In this document: positions 45,366 through 58,084 of the stretch, piece by piece
Numbering within the stretch: position 1 is the stretch's first letter
Layout: every line of letters begins with the position of its first letter
DNA from: Erpobdella octoculata
Taxonomy: Eukaryota > Annelida > Clitellata > Hirudinida > Erpobdellidae
Assembly (NCBI GenBank): GCA_963978895.1
Contig: OZ022244.1
Location: 25,138,192-25,202,191 of the forward strand
DNA length: 64,000 nt
Reading direction: 5' to 3'
Notes under the pieces: model-generated
The model's input: only the letters and a program-made list of their open reading frames with translations
Databases searched by the model: none
What the model was told of the DNA's origin: nothing
Position numbers and translations under genes: made by a program

Positions 45366-46250
45366 ATGGCATCTTGTATCGTGTACGTTCAACCCGTATT
45401 TATCCACAGACCTGCTGAATATTTTTACACTGGCTTTTTTCAATGTAAAACAGAGCTCAATTCAGCTGAAACTCATTGTTTCGAAGAAAATCATTTAAAA
45501 TCTGCTTGCAAAAAGTCAGAGTATGTTATTGACCAGACAGGTGTAAAATGTTACTATGACAGACATGGAAAAAAACACATCATTAAAAAGAACGCAGAAA
45601 ATGAAAGCAAAAATGTTGAGGCAGTACAGATTTGCAACCGAACTTCTCAAAACCCAATAAACGTCAGAAAAACATTAGACTCGCCTATACCAGTGAACTT
45701 AAAAACAGTTTACGCACACAACTTGATTCAAAATACACAACAGTTGTTAACGGTTGTTCTCGACACAAATGCTCTGCTAGATTATTTGGCAGAGTTTGTC
45801 GAAATAATAAAAAAGGGAATATTCAAATTTGTGGTACCAACTATGGTGACTCACGAACTAACTAATTTGGCCTGCAATGGCCGAAAACTCAAACCTGGAG
45901 AAACGTCTGAAAAAATTGAAAACTTGAAACTAAAAGCAGCTCGTGCTTGTGCTTTTTTTAAAAGTGAACCTGTATCGAAATATCCTCTTATTTCATTTTG
46001 TACTGCTAAAGGTATATTTTCATCGTTTTCCGAACAAACTAATGATGACGACAATTCCGGTCGGGGTTCAAGTTGTAATGATGACGTGATCGTGAAATGC
46101 TGCGAAGTTCTCAAAAACAATAAGACCGATACAATGTATCTTGTCCTGCTGACAGGTGACAAAGAAATGCGTCAAAAAGCATTGGTGAAAGGTGTCTGTT
46201 CTGAAACACCGAATACGTTTTTCAATTCTCTAAAAGCGTTAAATGTATAA
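45366..46250 (+). CDS. PIN array copy 22, intact 294 aa
   Basis: M148I, L198F and K230N. Post-stop TAAG loop and extra A as in copies 4 and 8. The leader has CTTATTAGC for CTTTTTAGC just before the ATG. Confidence 0.85.
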   Translation: MASCIVYVQPVFIHRPAEYFYTGFFQCKTELNSAETHCFEENHLKSACKKSEYVIDQTGVKCYYDRHGKKHIIKKNAENESKNVEAVQICNRTSQNPINVRKTLDSPIPVNLKTVYAHNLIQNTQQLLTVVLDTNALLDYLAEFVEIIKKGIFKFVVPTMVTHELTNLACNGRKLKPGETSEKIENLKLKAARACAFFKSEPVSKYPLISFCTAKGIFSSFSEQTNDDDNSGRGSSCNDDVIVKCCEVLKNNKTDTMYLVLLTGDKEMRQKALVKGVCSETPNTFFNSLKALNV

Positions 46251-46771
46251 AAAATAAGAAATAGCTAAGGCTATTAGAACTTTTTTTGTGAACACCTGCG
46301 ATTTCTGAACTCAGACAATTGTCAATTCAAAGTGAAAATAAAGAAGTCGAACGTACACAAGTGATGAAAACTAAGCGGGAACGGAAAACAACCGGGCGCG
46401 AAAGAGCGCGCGGGAGAAAAAGAGAGAAGAAGCAGCAACAATGCAAGTTAACAACAAACACAATAAATAAATAAATAATTGTAATTATATATTTAAACAA
46501 CCATACAAATAAAAGTGTTTATATAAAAGAATTTAACAACCAATCGTAGCAAGGACTGAGTTGCTAGATCCAATCAAATAGGACCTAATGCCGTATAGCC
46601 AATCATCTTCTCGCGAAACCATTGTCGTATGGGTATAAATAGGAGTAACTTTTTCGTTTTTGTCATTTGATATTTTGACTCAGAGGCGTATACACTCCTG
46701 AGCGATTTGGACTAAGAAAGTGCTCTGTATCTTTCTATACAATTTTTTCTGTTAACACTTTTTAGCTTGTC

Positions 46772-47653
46772 ATGGCATCTTGTATCGTGTACGTTCAACC
46801 CGTATTTATCCACAGACCTGCTGAATATTTTTACACTGGCTTTTTTCAATGTAAAACAGAGCTCAATTCAGCTGAAACTCATTGTTTCGAAGAAAATCAT
46901 TTAAAATCTGCTTGCAAAAAGTCAGAGTATGTTATTGACCAGACAGGTGTAAAATGTTACTATGACAGACATGGAAAAAAACACATTAAAAAGAACGCAG
47001 AAAATGAAAGCAAAAATGTTGAGGCAGTACAGATTTGCAACCGAACTTCTCAAAACCCAATAAACGTCAGAAAAACATTAGACTCGCCTATACCAGTGAA
47101 CTTAAAAACAGTTTACGCACACAACTTGATTCAAAATACACAACAGTTGTTAACGGTTGTTCTCGACACAAATGCTCTGCTAGATTATTTGGCAGAGTTT
47201 GTCGAAATAATGAAAAAGGGAATATTCAAATTTGTGGTACCAACTATGGTGACTCACGAACTAACTAATTTGGCCTGCAATGGCCGAAAACTCAAACCTG
47301 GAGAAACGTCTGAAAAAATTGAAAACTTGAAACTAAAAGCAGCTCGTGCTTGTGCTTTTTTGAAAAGTGAACCTGTATCGAAATATCCTCTTATTTCATT
47401 TTGTACTGCTAAAGGTTTATTTTCATCGTTTTCCGAACAAACTAATGATGACGACAAATCCGGTCGGGGTTCAAGTTGTAATGATGACGTGATCGTGAAA
47501 TGCTGCGAAGTTCTCAAAAACAATAAGAACGATACAATGTATCTTGTCCTGCTGACAGGTGACAAAGAAATGCGTCAAAAAGCATTGGTGAAAGGTGTCT
47601 GTTCTGAAACACCGAATACGTTTTTCAATTCTCTAAAAGCGTTAAATGTATAA
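46772..47653 (+). CDS. PIN array copy 23, intact, 293 aa
   Basis: Loss of one ATC codon shortens HIIKK to HIKK at residues 71-75, in frame. Also I217L and T254N. Confidence 0.86.
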   Translation: MASCIVYVQPVFIHRPAEYFYTGFFQCKTELNSAETHCFEENHLKSACKKSEYVIDQTGVKCYYDRHGKKHIKKNAENESKNVEAVQICNRTSQNPINVRKTLDSPIPVNLKTVYAHNLIQNTQQLLTVVLDTNALLDYLAEFVEIMKKGIFKFVVPTMVTHELTNLACNGRKLKPGETSEKIENLKLKAARACAFLKSEPVSKYPLISFCTAKGLFSSFSEQTNDDDKSGRGSSCNDDVIVKCCEVLKNNKNDTMYLVLLTGDKEMRQKALVKGVCSETPNTFFNSLKALNV

Positions 47654-48184
47654 AAATAAGAAATAGCTAATGCTATTAGAACTTTTTTTGTGAACACCTG
47701 CGATTTCTGAACTCAGACAATTGTCAATTCAAAGTGAAAATAAAGAAGTCGAACGTACACAAGTGATGAAAACTAAGCGGGAACGGAAAACAACCGGGCG
47801 CGAAAGAGCGCGCGGGAGAAAAAGAGAGAAGAAGCAGCAACAATGCAAGTTAACAACAAACTTATATACAACACAATAAATAAATAAATAACTGTAATTA
47901 TATATTTAAACAACCATACAAATAAAAGTGTTTATATAAAAGAATTTAACAACCAATCGTAGCAAGGACTGAGTTGCTAGATCCAATCAAATAGGACCTA
48001 ATGCCGTATAGCCAATCATCTTCTCGCGAAGCCATTGTCGTATGGGTATAAATAGGAGTAACCTTTTCGTTTTTGTCATTTGATATTTTGACTCAGAGGC
48101 GTATACACTCCTGAGCGATTTGGACTAAGAATGTGCTCTGTATCTTTCTATACAATTTTTTCTGTTAACACTTTTTAGCTTGTC

Positions 48185-49069
48185 ATGGCATCTTGTATCG
48201 TGTACGTTCAACCCGTATTTATCCACAGACCTGCTGAATATTTTTACACTGGCTTTTTTCAATGTAAAACAGAGCTCAATTCAGCTGAAACTCATTGTTT
48301 CGAAGAAAATCATTTAAAATCTGCTTGCAAAAAGTCAGAGTATGTTATTGACCAGACAGGTGTAAAATGTTACTATGACAGACATGGAAAAAAACACATC
48401 ATTAAAAAGAACGCAGAAAATGAAAGCAAAAATGTTGAGGCAGTACAGATTTGCAACCGAACTTCTCAAAACCCAATAAACGTCAGAAAAACATTAGACT
48501 CGCCTATACCAGTGAACTTAAAAACAGTTTACGCACACAACTTGATTCAAAATACACAACAGTTGTTAACGGTTGTTCTCGACACAAATGCTCTGCTAGA
48601 TTATTTGGCAGAGTTTGTCGAAATAATGAAAAAGGGAATATTCAAATTTGTGGTACCAACTATGGTGACTCACGAACTAACTAATTTGGCCTGCAATGGC
48701 CGAAAACTCAAACCTGGAGAAACGTCTGAAAAAATTGAAAACTTGAAACTCAAAGCAGCTCGTGCTTGTGCTTTTTTGAAAAGTGAACCTGTATCGAAAT
48801 ATCCTCTTATTTCATTTTGTACTGCTAAAGGTTTATTTTCATCGTTTTCCGAACAAACTAATGATGACGACAAATCCGGTCGGGGTTCAAGTTGTAATGA
48901 TGACGTGATCGTGAAATGCTGCGAAGTTCTCAAAAACAATAAGACCGATACAATGTATCTTGTCCTGCTGACAGGTGACAAAGAAATGCGTCAAAAAGCA
49001 TTGGTGAAAGGTGTCTGTTCTGAAACACCGAATACGTTTTTCAATTCTCTAAATGCGTTAAATGTATAA
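48185..49069 (+). CDS. PIN array copy 24, intact 294 aa
   Basis: I217L and K290N, plus synonymous CTC at L189. The protein and nearly all of the unit are identical to copy 25: the most recent single-unit duplication in the array. Confidence 0.86.
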   Translation: MASCIVYVQPVFIHRPAEYFYTGFFQCKTELNSAETHCFEENHLKSACKKSEYVIDQTGVKCYYDRHGKKHIIKKNAENESKNVEAVQICNRTSQNPINVRKTLDSPIPVNLKTVYAHNLIQNTQQLLTVVLDTNALLDYLAEFVEIMKKGIFKFVVPTMVTHELTNLACNGRKLKPGETSEKIENLKLKAARACAFLKSEPVSKYPLISFCTAKGLFSSFSEQTNDDDKSGRGSSCNDDVIVKCCEVLKNNKTDTMYLVLLTGDKEMRQKALVKGVCSETPNTFFNSLNALNV

Positions 49070-49600
49070 AAATAAGAAATAGCTAATGCTATTAGAACTT
49101 TTTTTGTGAACACCTGCGATTTCTGAACTCAGACAATTGTCAATTCAAAGTGAAAATAAAGAAGTCGAACGTACACAAGTGATGAAAACTAAGCGGGAAC
49201 GGAAAACAACCGGGCGCGAAAGAGCGCGCGGGAGAAAAAGAGAGAAGAAGCAGCAACAATGCAAGTTAACAACAAACTTATATACAACACAATAAATAAA
49301 TAAATAACTGTAATTATATATTTAAACAACCATACAAATAAAAGTGTTTATATAAAAGAATTTAACAACCAATCGTAGCAAGGACTGAGTTGCTAGATCC
49401 AATCAAATAGGACCTAATGCCGTATAGCCAATCATCTTCTCGCGAAGCCATTGTCGTATGGGTATAAATAGGAGTAACTTTTTCGTTTTTGTCATTTGAT
49501 ATTTTGACTCAGAGGCGTATACACTCCTGAGCGATTTGGACTAAGAAAGTGCTCTGTATCTTTCTATACAATTTTTTCTGTTAACACTTTTTAGCTTGTC

Positions 49601-50485
49601 ATGGCATCTTGTATCGTGTACGTTCAACCCGTATTTATCCACAGACCTGCTGAATATTTTTACACTGGCTTTTTTCAATGTAAAACAGAGCTCAATTCAG
49701 CTGAAACTCATTGTTTCGAAGAAAATCATTTAAAATCTGCTTGCAAAAAGTCAGAGTATGTTATTGACCAGACAGGTGTAAAATGTTACTATGACAGACA
49801 TGGAAAAAAACACATCATTAAAAAGAACGCAGAAAATGAAAGCAAAAATGTTGAGGCAGTACAGATTTGCAACCGAACTTCTCAAAACCCAATAAACGTC
49901 AGAAAAACATTAGACTCGCCTATACCAGTGAACTTAAAAACAGTTTACGCACACAACTTGATTCAAAATACACAACAGTTGTTAACGGTTGTTCTCGACA
50001 CAAATGCTCTGCTAGATTATTTGGCAGAGTTTGTCGAAATAATGAAAAAGGGAATATTCAAATTTGTGGTACCAACTATGGTGACTCACGAACTAACTAA
50101 TTTGGCCTGCAATGGCCGAAAACTCAAACCTGGAGAAACGTCTGAAAAAATTGAAAACTTGAAACTCAAAGCAGCTCGTGCTTGTGCTTTTTTGAAAAGT
50201 GAACCTGTATCGAAATATCCTCTTATTTCATTTTGTACTGCTAAAGGTTTATTTTCATCGTTTTCCGAACAAACTAATGATGACGACAAATCCGGTCGGG
50301 GTTCAAGTTGTAATGATGACGTGATCGTGAAATGCTGCGAAGTTCTCAAAAACAATAAGACCGATACAATGTATCTTGTCCTGCTGACAGGTGACAAAGA
50401 AATGCGTCAAAAAGCATTGGTGAAAGGTGTCTGTTCTGAAACACCGAATACGTTTTTCAATTCTCTAAATGCGTTAAATGTATAA
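49601..50485 (+). CDS. PIN array copy 25, intact 294 aa
   Basis: Same protein as copy 24 (I217L, K290N). The leader differs slightly from copy 24, which has AACCTTTTCG and GAATGTGC where this copy has the usual sequence. Confidence 0.86.
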   Translation: MASCIVYVQPVFIHRPAEYFYTGFFQCKTELNSAETHCFEENHLKSACKKSEYVIDQTGVKCYYDRHGKKHIIKKNAENESKNVEAVQICNRTSQNPINVRKTLDSPIPVNLKTVYAHNLIQNTQQLLTVVLDTNALLDYLAEFVEIMKKGIFKFVVPTMVTHELTNLACNGRKLKPGETSEKIENLKLKAARACAFLKSEPVSKYPLISFCTAKGLFSSFSEQTNDDDKSGRGSSCNDDVIVKCCEVLKNNKTDTMYLVLLTGDKEMRQKALVKGVCSETPNTFFNSLNALNV

Positions 50486-51016
50486 AAATAAGAAATAGCT
50501 AATGCTATTAGAACTTTTTTTGTGAACACCTGCGATTTCTGAACTCAGACAATTGTCAATTCAAAGTGAAAATAAAGAAGTCGAACGTACACAAGTGATG
50601 AAAACTAAGCGGGAACGGAAAACAACCGGGCGCGAAAGAGCGCGCGGGAGAAAAAGAGAGAAGAAGCAGCAACAATGCAAGTTAACAACAAACTTATATA
50701 CAACACAATAAATAAATAAATAACTGTAATTATATATTTAAACAACCATACAAATAAAAGTGTTTATATAAAAGAATTTAACAACCAATCGTAGCAAGGA
50801 CTGAGTTGCTAGATCCAATCAAATAGGACCTAATGCCGTATAGCCAATCATCTTCTCGCGAAGCCATTGTCGTATGGGTATAAATAGGAGTAACTTTTTC
50901 GTTTTTGTCATTTGATATTTTGACTCAGAGGCGTATACACTCCTGAGCGATTTGGACTAAGAAAGTGCTCTGTATCTTTCTATACAATTTTTTCTGTTAA
51001 CACTTTTTAGCTTGTC

Positions 51017-51901
51017 ATGGCATCTTGTATCGTGTACGTTCAACCCGTATTTATCCACAGACCTGCTGAATATTTTTACACTGGCTTTTTTCAATGTAAA
51101 ACAGAGCTCAATTCAGCTGAAACTCATTGTTTCGAAGAAAATCATTTAAAATCTGCTTGCAAAAAGTCAGAGTATGTTATTGACTAGACAGGTGTAAAAT
51201 GTTACTATGACAGACATGGAAAAAAACACATCATTAAAAAGAACGCAGAAAATGAAAGCAAAAATGTTGAGGCAGTACAGATTTGCAACCGAACTTCTCA
51301 AAACCCAATAAACGTCAGAAAAACATTAGACTCGCCTATACCAGTGAACTTAAAAACAGTTTACGCACACAACTTGATTCAAAATACACAACAGTTGTTA
51401 ACGGTTGTTCTCGACACAAATGCTCTGCTAGATTATTTGGCAGAGTTTGTCGAAATAATGAAAAAGGGAATATTCAAATTTGTGGTACCAACTATGGTGA
51501 CTCACGAACTAACTAATTTGGCCTGCAATGGCCGAAAACTCAAACCTGGAGAAACGTCTGAAAAAATTGAAAACTTGAAACTAAAAGCAGCTCGTGCTTG
51601 TGCTTTTTTGAAAAGTGAACCTGTATCGAAATATCCTCTTATTTCATTTTGTACTGCTAAAGGTTTATTTTCATCGTTTTCCGAACAAACTAATGATGAC
51701 GACAAATCCGGTCGGGGTTCAAGTTGTAATGATGACGTGATCGTGAAATGCTGCGAAGTTCTCAAAAACAATAAGACCGATACAATGTATCTTGTCCTGC
51801 TGACAGGTGACAAAGAAATGCGTCAAAAAGCATTGGTGAAAGGTGTCTGTTCTGAAACACCGAATACGTTTTTCAATTCTCTAAAAGCGTTAAATGTATA
51901 A
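51017..51901 (+). pseudogene. PIN array copy 26, nonsense at codon 57
   Basis: CAG to TAG at Q57. The remainder, including the complete PIN domain, is open with I217L. No other lesion, so the inactivation is recent. Confidence 0.9.
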
Positions 51902-52421
51902 AAATAAGAAATAGCTAATGCTATTAGAACTTTTTTTGTGAACACCTGCGATTTCTGAACTCAGACAATTGTCAATTCAAAGTGAAAATAAAGAAGTCGA
52001 ACGTACACAAGTGATGAAAACTAAGCGGGAACGGAAAACAACCGGGCGCGAAAGAGCGCGCGGGAGAAAAAGAGAGAAGAAGCAGCAACAATGCAAGTTA
52101 ACAACAAACACAATAAATAAATAAATAATTGTAATTATATATTTAAACAACCATACAAATAAAAGTGTTTATATAAAAGAATTTAACAACCACTCGTAGC
52201 AAGGACTGAGTTGCTAGATCCAATCAAATAGGACCTAATGCCGTATAGCCAATCATCTTCTCGCGAAGCCATTGTCGTATGGGTATAAATAGGAGTAACT
52301 TTTTCGTTTTTGTCATTTGATATTTTGACTCAGAGGCGTATACACTCCTGAGCGATTTGGACTAAGAAAGTGCTCTGTATCTTTCTATACACTTTTTTCT
52401 GTTAACACTTTTTAGCTTGTC

Positions 52422-53306
52422 ATGGCATCTTGTATCGTGTACGTTCAACCCGTATTTATCCACAGACCTGCTGAATATTTTTACACTGGCTTTTTTCAAT
52501 GTAAAACAGAGCTCAATTCAGCTGAAACTCATTGTTTCGAAGAAAATCATTTAAAATCTGCTTTCAAAAAGTCAGAGTATGTTATTGACCAGACAGGTGT
52601 AAAATGTTACTATGACAGACATGGAAAAAAACACATCATTAAAAAGAACGCAGAAAATGAAAGCAAAAATGTTGAGGCAGTACAGATTTGCAACCGAACT
52701 TCTCAAAACCCAATAAACGTCAGAAAAACATTAGACTCGCCTATACCAGTGAACTTAAAAACAGATTACGCACACAACTTGATTCAAAATACACAACAGT
52801 TGTTAACGGTTGTTCTCGACACAAATGCTCTGCTAGATTATTTGGCAGAGTTTGTCGAAATAATGAAAAAGGGAATATTCAAATTTGTGGTACCAACTAT
52901 GGTGACTCACGAACTAACTAATTTGGCCTGCAATGGCCGAAAACTCAAACCTGGAGAAACGTCTGAAAAAATTGAAAACTTGAAACTAAAAGCAGCTCGT
53001 GCTTGTGCTTTTTTGAAAAGTGAACCTGTATCGAATTATCCTCTTATTTCATTTTGTACTGCTAAAGGTATATTTTCATCGTTTTCCGAACAGACTAAAG
53101 ATGACGACAAATCCGGTCGGGGTTCAAGTTGTAATGATGACGTGATCGTGAAATGCTGCGAAGTTCTCAAAAACAATAAGACCGATACAATGTATCTTGT
53201 CCTGCTGACAGGTGACAAAGAAATGCGTCAAAAAGCATTGGTGAAAGGTGTCTGTTCTGAAACACCGAATACGTTTTTCAATTCTCTAAAAGCGTTAAAT
53301 GTGTAA
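52422..53306 (+). CDS. PIN array copy 27, intact 294 aa
   Basis: Protein identical to copy 12 (C48F, V115D, K205N, N226K), 21,109 bp away, with matching spacer variants on the 3' side. Confidence 0.86.
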   Translation: MASCIVYVQPVFIHRPAEYFYTGFFQCKTELNSAETHCFEENHLKSAFKKSEYVIDQTGVKCYYDRHGKKHIIKKNAENESKNVEAVQICNRTSQNPINVRKTLDSPIPVNLKTDYAHNLIQNTQQLLTVVLDTNALLDYLAEFVEIMKKGIFKFVVPTMVTHELTNLACNGRKLKPGETSEKIENLKLKAARACAFLKSEPVSNYPLISFCTAKGIFSSFSEQTKDDDKSGRGSSCNDDVIVKCCEVLKNNKTDTMYLVLLTGDKEMRQKALVKGVCSETPNTFFNSLKALNV

Positions 53307-53837
53307 AAAGAAGAAATAGCTAATGCTATTAGAACTTTTTTTGTGAACACCTGCGATTTCTGAACTCAGACAATTGTCAATTCAAAGTGAAAATAAAGAA
53401 GTCGAACGTACACAAGAGATGAAAACTAAGCGGGAACGGAAAACAACCGGGCGCAAAAGAGCGCGCGGGAGAAAAAGAGAGAAGAAGCAGCAACAATGCA
53501 AGTTAACAACAAACTCATATACAACACAATAAATAAATAAATAATTGTAATTATATATTTAAACAACCATACAAATAAAAGTGTTTATATAAAAGAATTT
53601 AACAACCAATCGTAGCAAGGACTGAGTTGCTAGATCCAATCAAATAGGACCTAATGCCGTATAGCCAATCATCTTCTCGCGAAGCCATTGTCGTATGGGT
53701 ATAAATAGGAGTAACTTTTTCGTTTTTGTCATTTGATATTTTGACTCAGAGGCGTATACACTCCTGAGCGATTTGGACTAAGAAAGTGCTCTGTATCTTT
53801 CTATACACTTTTTTCTGTTAACACTTTTTAGCTTGTC

Positions 53838-54722
53838 ATGGCATCTTGTATCGTGTACGTTCAACCCGTATTTATCCACAGACCTGCTGAATATTTTTAC
53901 ACTGGCTTTTTTCAATGTAAAACATAGCTCAATTCAGCTGAAACTCATTGTTTCGAAGAAAATCATTTAAAATCTGCTTGCAAAAAGTCAGAGTATGTTA
54001 TTGACCAGACAGGTGTATGATGTTACTATGACAGACATGGAAAAAAACACATCATTAAAAAGAACGCAGAAAATGAAAGCAAAAATGTTGAGGCAGTACA
54101 GATTTGCAACCGAACTTCTCAAAAGCCAATAAACGTCAGAAAAACATTAGACTCGCCTATACCAGTGAACTTAAAAACAGTTTACGCACACAACTTGATT
54201 CAAAATACACAACAGTTGTTAAAGGTTGTTCTCGACACAAATGCTCTGCTAGATTATTTGGCAGAGTTTGTCGAAATAATGAAAAAGGAAATATTCAAAT
54301 TTGTGGTACCAACTATGGTGACTCACGAACTAACTAATTTGGCCTGCAATGGCCGAAAACTCAAACCTGGAGAAACGTCTGAAAAAATTGAAAACTTGAA
54401 ACTAAAAGCAGCTCGTGCTTGTGCTTTTTTGAAAAGTGAACCTGTATCGAAATATCCTCTTATTTCATTTTGTACTGCTAAAGGTATATTTTCATCGTTT
54501 TCCGAACAAACTAATGATGACGACAAATCCGGTCGGGGTTCAAGTTGTAATGATGACGTGATCGTGAAATGCTGCGAAGTTCTCAAAAACAATAAGACCG
54601 ATACATTGTATCTTGTCCTGCTGACAGGTGACAAAGAAATGCGTCAAAAAGCATTGGTGAAAGGTGTCTGTTCTGAAACACCGAATACGTTTTTCAATTC
54701 TCTAAAAGCGTTAAATGTATAA
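53838..54722 (+). pseudogene. PIN array copy 28, two nonsense codons
   Basis: E30 to TAG and K61 to TGA. Shares N96K, T129K and G151E with the open copy 13, its partner in the block duplication; also M257L. Confidence 0.9.
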
Positions 54723-55253
54723 AAATAAGAAATAGCTAATGCTATTAGAACTTTTTTTGTGAACACCTGCGATTTCTGAACTCAGACAATTGTCAATTCA
54801 AAGTGAAAATAAAGAAGTCGAACGTACACAAGTGATGAAAACTAAGCGGGAACGGAAAACAACCGGGCGCGAAAGAGCGCGCGGGAGAAAAAGAGAGAAG
54901 AAGCAGCAACAATGCAAGTTAACAACAAACTCATATACAACACAATAAATAAATAAATAATTGTAATTATATATTTAAACAACCATACAAATAAAAGTGT
55001 TTATATAAAAGTATTTAACAACCAATCGTAGCAAGGACTGAGTTGCTAGATCCAATCAAATAGGACCTAATGCCGTATAGCCAATCATCTTCTCGCGAAG
55101 CCATTGTCGTATGGGTATAAATAGGAGTAACTTTTTCGTTTTTGTCATTTGATATTTTGACTCAGAGGCGTATACACTCCTGAGCGATTTGGACTAAGAA
55201 AGTGCTCTGTATCTTTCTATACACTTTTTTCTGTTAACACTTTTTAGCTTGTC

Positions 55254-56138
55254 ATGGCATCTTGTATCGTGTACGTTCAACCCGTATTTATCCACAGACC
55301 TGCTGAATATTTTTACACTGGCTTTTTTCAATGTAAAACAGAGCTCAATTCAGCTGAAACTCATTGTTTCGAAGAAAATCATTTAAAATCTGCTTGCAAA
55401 AAGTCAGAGTATGTTATTGACCAGACAGGTGTAAAATGTTACTATGACAGACATGGAAAAAAACACATCATTAAAAAGAACGCAGAAAATGAAAGCAAAA
55501 ATGTTGAGGCAGTACAGATTTGCAACCGAACTTCTCAAAACCCAATAAACGTCAGAAAAACATTAGACTCGCCTATACCAGTGAACTTAAAAACAGTTTA
55601 CGCACACAACTTGATTCAAAATACACAACAGTTGTTAACGGTTGTTCTCGACAAAAATGCTCTGCTAGATTATTTGGCAGAGTTTGTCGAAATAATGAAA
55701 AAGGGAATATTCAAACTTGTGGTACCAACTATGGTGACTCACGAACTAACTAATTTGGCCTGCAATGGCCGAAAACTCAAACCTGGAGAAACGTCTGAAA
55801 AAATTGAAAACTTGAAACTAAAAGCAGCTCGTGCTTGTGCTTTTTTGAAAAGTGAACCTGTATCGAAATATCCTCTTATTTCATTTTGTACTGCTAAAGG
55901 TATATTTTCATCGTTTTCCGAACAAACTAAGGATGACGACAAATCCGGTCGGGGTTCAAGTTGTAATGATGACGTGATCGTGAAATGCTGCGAAGTTCTC
56001 AAAAACAATAAGACCGATACAATGTATCTTGTCCTGCTGACAGGTGACAAAGAAATGCGTCAAAAAGCATTGGTGAAAGGTGTCTGTTCTGAAACACCGA
56101 ATACGTTTTTCAATTCTCTAAAAGCGTTAAATGTATAA
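55254..56138 (+). CDS. PIN array copy 29, intact 294 aa with altered active-site motif
   Basis: T134K places Lys directly after catalytic D133 (LDKN instead of LDTN). Also F155L and N226K. The T/S at this position is highly conserved in PIN domains, so activity may be impaired. Protein identical to copy 31. Confidence 0.84.
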   Translation: MASCIVYVQPVFIHRPAEYFYTGFFQCKTELNSAETHCFEENHLKSACKKSEYVIDQTGVKCYYDRHGKKHIIKKNAENESKNVEAVQICNRTSQNPINVRKTLDSPIPVNLKTVYAHNLIQNTQQLLTVVLDKNALLDYLAEFVEIMKKGIFKLVVPTMVTHELTNLACNGRKLKPGETSEKIENLKLKAARACAFLKSEPVSKYPLISFCTAKGIFSSFSEQTKDDDKSGRGSSCNDDVIVKCCEVLKNNKTDTMYLVLLTGDKEMRQKALVKGVCSETPNTFFNSLKALNV

Positions 56139-56669
56139 AAATAAGAAATAGCTAATGCTATTAGAACTTTTTTTGTGAACACCTGCGATTTCTGAACTCA
56201 GACAATTGTCAATTCAAAGTGAAAATAAAGAAGTCGAACGTACACAAGTGATGAAAACTAAGCGGGAACGGAAAACAACCGGGCGCGAAAGAGCGCGCGG
56301 GAGAAAAAGAGAGAAGAAGCAGCAACAATGCAAGTTAACAACAAACTCATATACAACACAATAAATAAATAAATAATTGTAATTATATATTTAAACAACC
56401 ATACAAATAAAAGTGTTTATATAAAAGAATTTAACAACCAATCGTAGCAAGGACTGTGTTGCTAGATCCAATCAAATAGGACCTAATGCCGTATAGCCAA
56501 TCATCTTCTCGCGAAGCCATTGTCGTATGGGTATAAATAGGAGTAACTTTTTCGTTTTTGTCATTTGATATTTTGACTCAGAGGCGTATACACTCCTGAG
56601 CGATTTGGACTAAGAAAGTGCTCTGTATCTTTCTATACACTTTTTTCTGTTAACACTTTTTAGCTTGTC

Positions 56670-57553
56670 ATGTCATCTTGTATCGTGTACGTTCAACCCG
56701 TATTTATCCACAGACCTGCTGAATATTTTTACACTGGCTTTTTTCAATGTAAAACAGAGCTCAATTCAGCTGAAACTCATTGTTTCGAAGAAAATCAATT
56801 AAAATCTGCTTGCAAAAAGTCAGAGTATGTTATTGACCAGACAGGTGTAAAATGTTACTATGACAGACATGGAAAAAACACATCATTAAAAAGAACGCAG
56901 AAAATGAAAGCAAAAATGTTGAGACAGTACAGATTTGCAACAGAACTTCTCAAAACCCAATAAACGTCAGAAAAACATTAGACTCGCCTATACCAGTGAA
57001 CTTAAAAACAGTTTATGCACACAACTTGATTCAAAATACACAACAGTTGTTAACGGTTGTTCTCGACACAAATGCTCTGCTAGATTATTTGGCAGAGTTT
57101 GTCGAAATAATGAAAAAGGGAATATTCAAATTTGTGGTACCAACTATGATGACTCACGAACTAACTAATTTGGCCTGCAATGGCCGAAAACTCAAACCTG
57201 GAGAAACGTCTGAAAAAATTGAAAACTTGAAACTAAAAGCAGCTCGTGCTTGTGCTTTTTTGAAAAATGAACCTGTATCGAAATATCCTCTTATTTCATT
57301 TTGTACTGCTAAAGGTATATTTTCATCGTTTTCCGAACAAACTAATGATGACGACAAATCCGGTCGGGGTTCAAGTTGTAATGATGACGTGATCGTGAAA
57401 TGCTGCGAAGTTCTCAAAAACAATAAGACCGATACAATGTATCTTGTCCTGCTGACAGGTGACAAAGAAATGCGTCAAAAAGCATTGGTGAAAGGTGTCT
57501 GTTCTGAAACACCGAATACGTTTTTCAATTCTCTAAAAGCGTTAAATGTATAA
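56670..57553 (+). pseudogene. PIN array copy 30, -1 frameshift
   Basis: One A missing from the A-run at codons 68-70, giving a 97-residue product. Also A2S, H43Q, V161M and S200N. Partner of copy 32. Confidence 0.9.
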
Positions 57554-58084
57554 AAATAAGAAATAGCTAATGCTATTAGAACTTTTTTTGTGAACACCTG
57601 CGATTTCTGAACTCAGACAATTGTCAATTCAAAGTGAAAATAAAGAAGTCGAACGTACACAAGTGATGAAAACTAAGCGGGAACGGAAAACAACCGGGCG
57701 CGAAAGAGCGCGCGGGAGAAAAAGAGAGAAGAAGCAGCAACAATGCAAGTTAACAACAAACTCATATACAACACAATAAATAAATAAATAATTGTAATTA
57801 TATATTTAAACAACCATACAAATAAAAGTGTTTATATAAAAGTATTTAACAACCAATCGTAGCAAGGACTGAGTTGCTAGATCCAATCAAATAGGACCTA
57901 ATGCCGTATAGCCAATCATCTTCTCGCGAAGCCATTGTCGTATGGGTATAAATAGGAGTAACTTTTTCGTTTTTGTCATTTGATATTTTGACTCAGAGGC
58001 GTATACACTCCTGAGCGATTTGGACTAAGAAAGTGCTCTGTATCTTTCTATACACTTTTTTCTGTTAACACTTTTTAGCTTGTC

